A DNA stretch of 6,266 nucleotides. It comes from an uncultured Bacteroidota bacterium (GTDB taxonomy: Bacteria; Bacteroidota; Bacteroidia; NS11-12g; UBA955). Made by a program: the position numbers and the translations under genes. This document shows, in pieces, positions 5,907-6,266 of this stretch. The stretch lies in the NCBI GenBank assembly GCA_903959115.1, contig CAJBVU010000078.1:1-6266 (forward strand), given 5' to 3'. Every line of letters starts with the position of its first letter. Positions within the stretch are counted from its first letter, which is position 1. The notes beneath the pieces are model-generated. The model saw nothing but the letters and a program-made list of their open reading frames with translations, made no database searches and was not told where the DNA came from.

Positions 5907-6266
5907 ATGTCGTCAAAAACCACTTTCAGATTGATGTTTTACATCAACAGATCCCGTCCCACAAAAAATGGAGACTGTCCCATCAACATGCGTATTACCA
6001 TCAATGGTGAATCGCTAGCTATGTTCACAAAAAGGTATGTGCAACCCGATGTTTGGGATGGCAAACTTGGAATGTGTAAAGGAAAATCAGCAGAAGCAAA
6101 TGAAGTGAATCGTTACATCGAGGCTTTCAAAGCAAATGTTTACAACAAGTACGCTGAACTAAACTCAACTTTTGGACAAGCAACGCCCGAACTCATGCGT
6201 GATGCCATTTTGTGTGTTAACACTGGAAAATCTAAAACGCTTTGTGTCGTTTGGGAAGATCACACA
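5907..6266 (+). CDS. Tyrosine recombinase (integrase), N-terminal part; cut by window edge
   Basis: The frame from ATG 5907 stays open to the last base and gives 120 residues. Bacteroidota integrases of this kind usually have about 400, so the catalytic domain (Arg-His-Arg-Tyr residues) lies outside. Residues about 7-90 match the N-terminal arm DNA-binding domain of these enzymes: FYINRSRPTKNGDCPI (11-26), MRITINGE (28-35), a tryptophan in VWDGKLGMCKGKSAEANEVN (49-68) and a long helix to about 85. From about residue 93 (TPELMRDAI) the SAM-like core-binding domain should begin. The family catalyses site-specific integration and excision of mobile elements. The start is preceded by an A-rich stretch (5894-5905) rather than a Shine-Dalgarno, as usual in this phylum. 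No convincing promoter is seen; CAAATTTG (5865-5872) is a -7-like box without a partner at the right distance. Located just after tRNA-Ser and its terminator, it is probably the first gene of an integrated element. Confidence 0.9.
   Translation, partial: MSSKTTFRLMFYINRSRPTKNGDCPINMRITINGESLAMFTKRYVQPDVWDGKLGMCKGKSAEANEVNRYIEAFKANVYNKYAELNSTFGQATPELMRDAILCVNTGKSKTLCVVWEDHT

Overview
The window reads as chromosomal DNA of a member of the Bacteroidota. Three things point there. The tRNA gene has a textbook TTTG-N20-TAnnTTTG promoter. No start codon has a Shine-Dalgarno sequence. The secreted protein and the recombinase at the right end both belong to types I associate with this phylum. No genus can be named from the sequence alone.

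Layout, left to right. (1) Positions 1-1672, minus strand: the first 557 residues of an acetyl-CoA synthetase (Acs), cut by the window edge. (2) Positions 1673-1774: a short divergent regulatory region holding a likely acs promoter and a perfect 12-bp palindrome. (3) Positions 1775-2143, plus: a 122-residue DoxX-like membrane protein. (4) Positions 2221-3633, plus: an RhlE-like DEAD-box RNA helicase with a basic, low-complexity tail that contains four 10-residue repeats. It probably starts at a TTG codon. (5) Positions 3630-5387, minus: a 585-residue predicted secreted protein of unknown function. It converges on the helicase so tightly that the two stop codons overlap. (6) Positions 5557-5641, plus: tRNA-Ser (anticodon TGA) with its own promoter and a strong hairpin terminator. 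(7) Positions 5702-5906: a non-coding stretch built as a large imperfect inverted repeat of about 10-bp-phased motifs. (8) Positions 5907-6266, plus: the first 120 residues of a Bacteroidota-type tyrosine recombinase (integrase), cut by the right edge.

Positions 1-5641 look like ordinary core chromosome: acetate activation, a small membrane protein, RNA remodelling, an envelope or secreted protein and a tRNA. The genes form no obvious single pathway. The tRNA followed by an integrase pointing away from it is the classic left edge of an integrative element (genomic island, mobilizable or conjugative element). The phased inverted repeat array between them is a good candidate for the integrase arm-type sites or for an operator controlling int. 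Only the first gene of the putative element is visible, so its cargo and its nature cannot be judged here.
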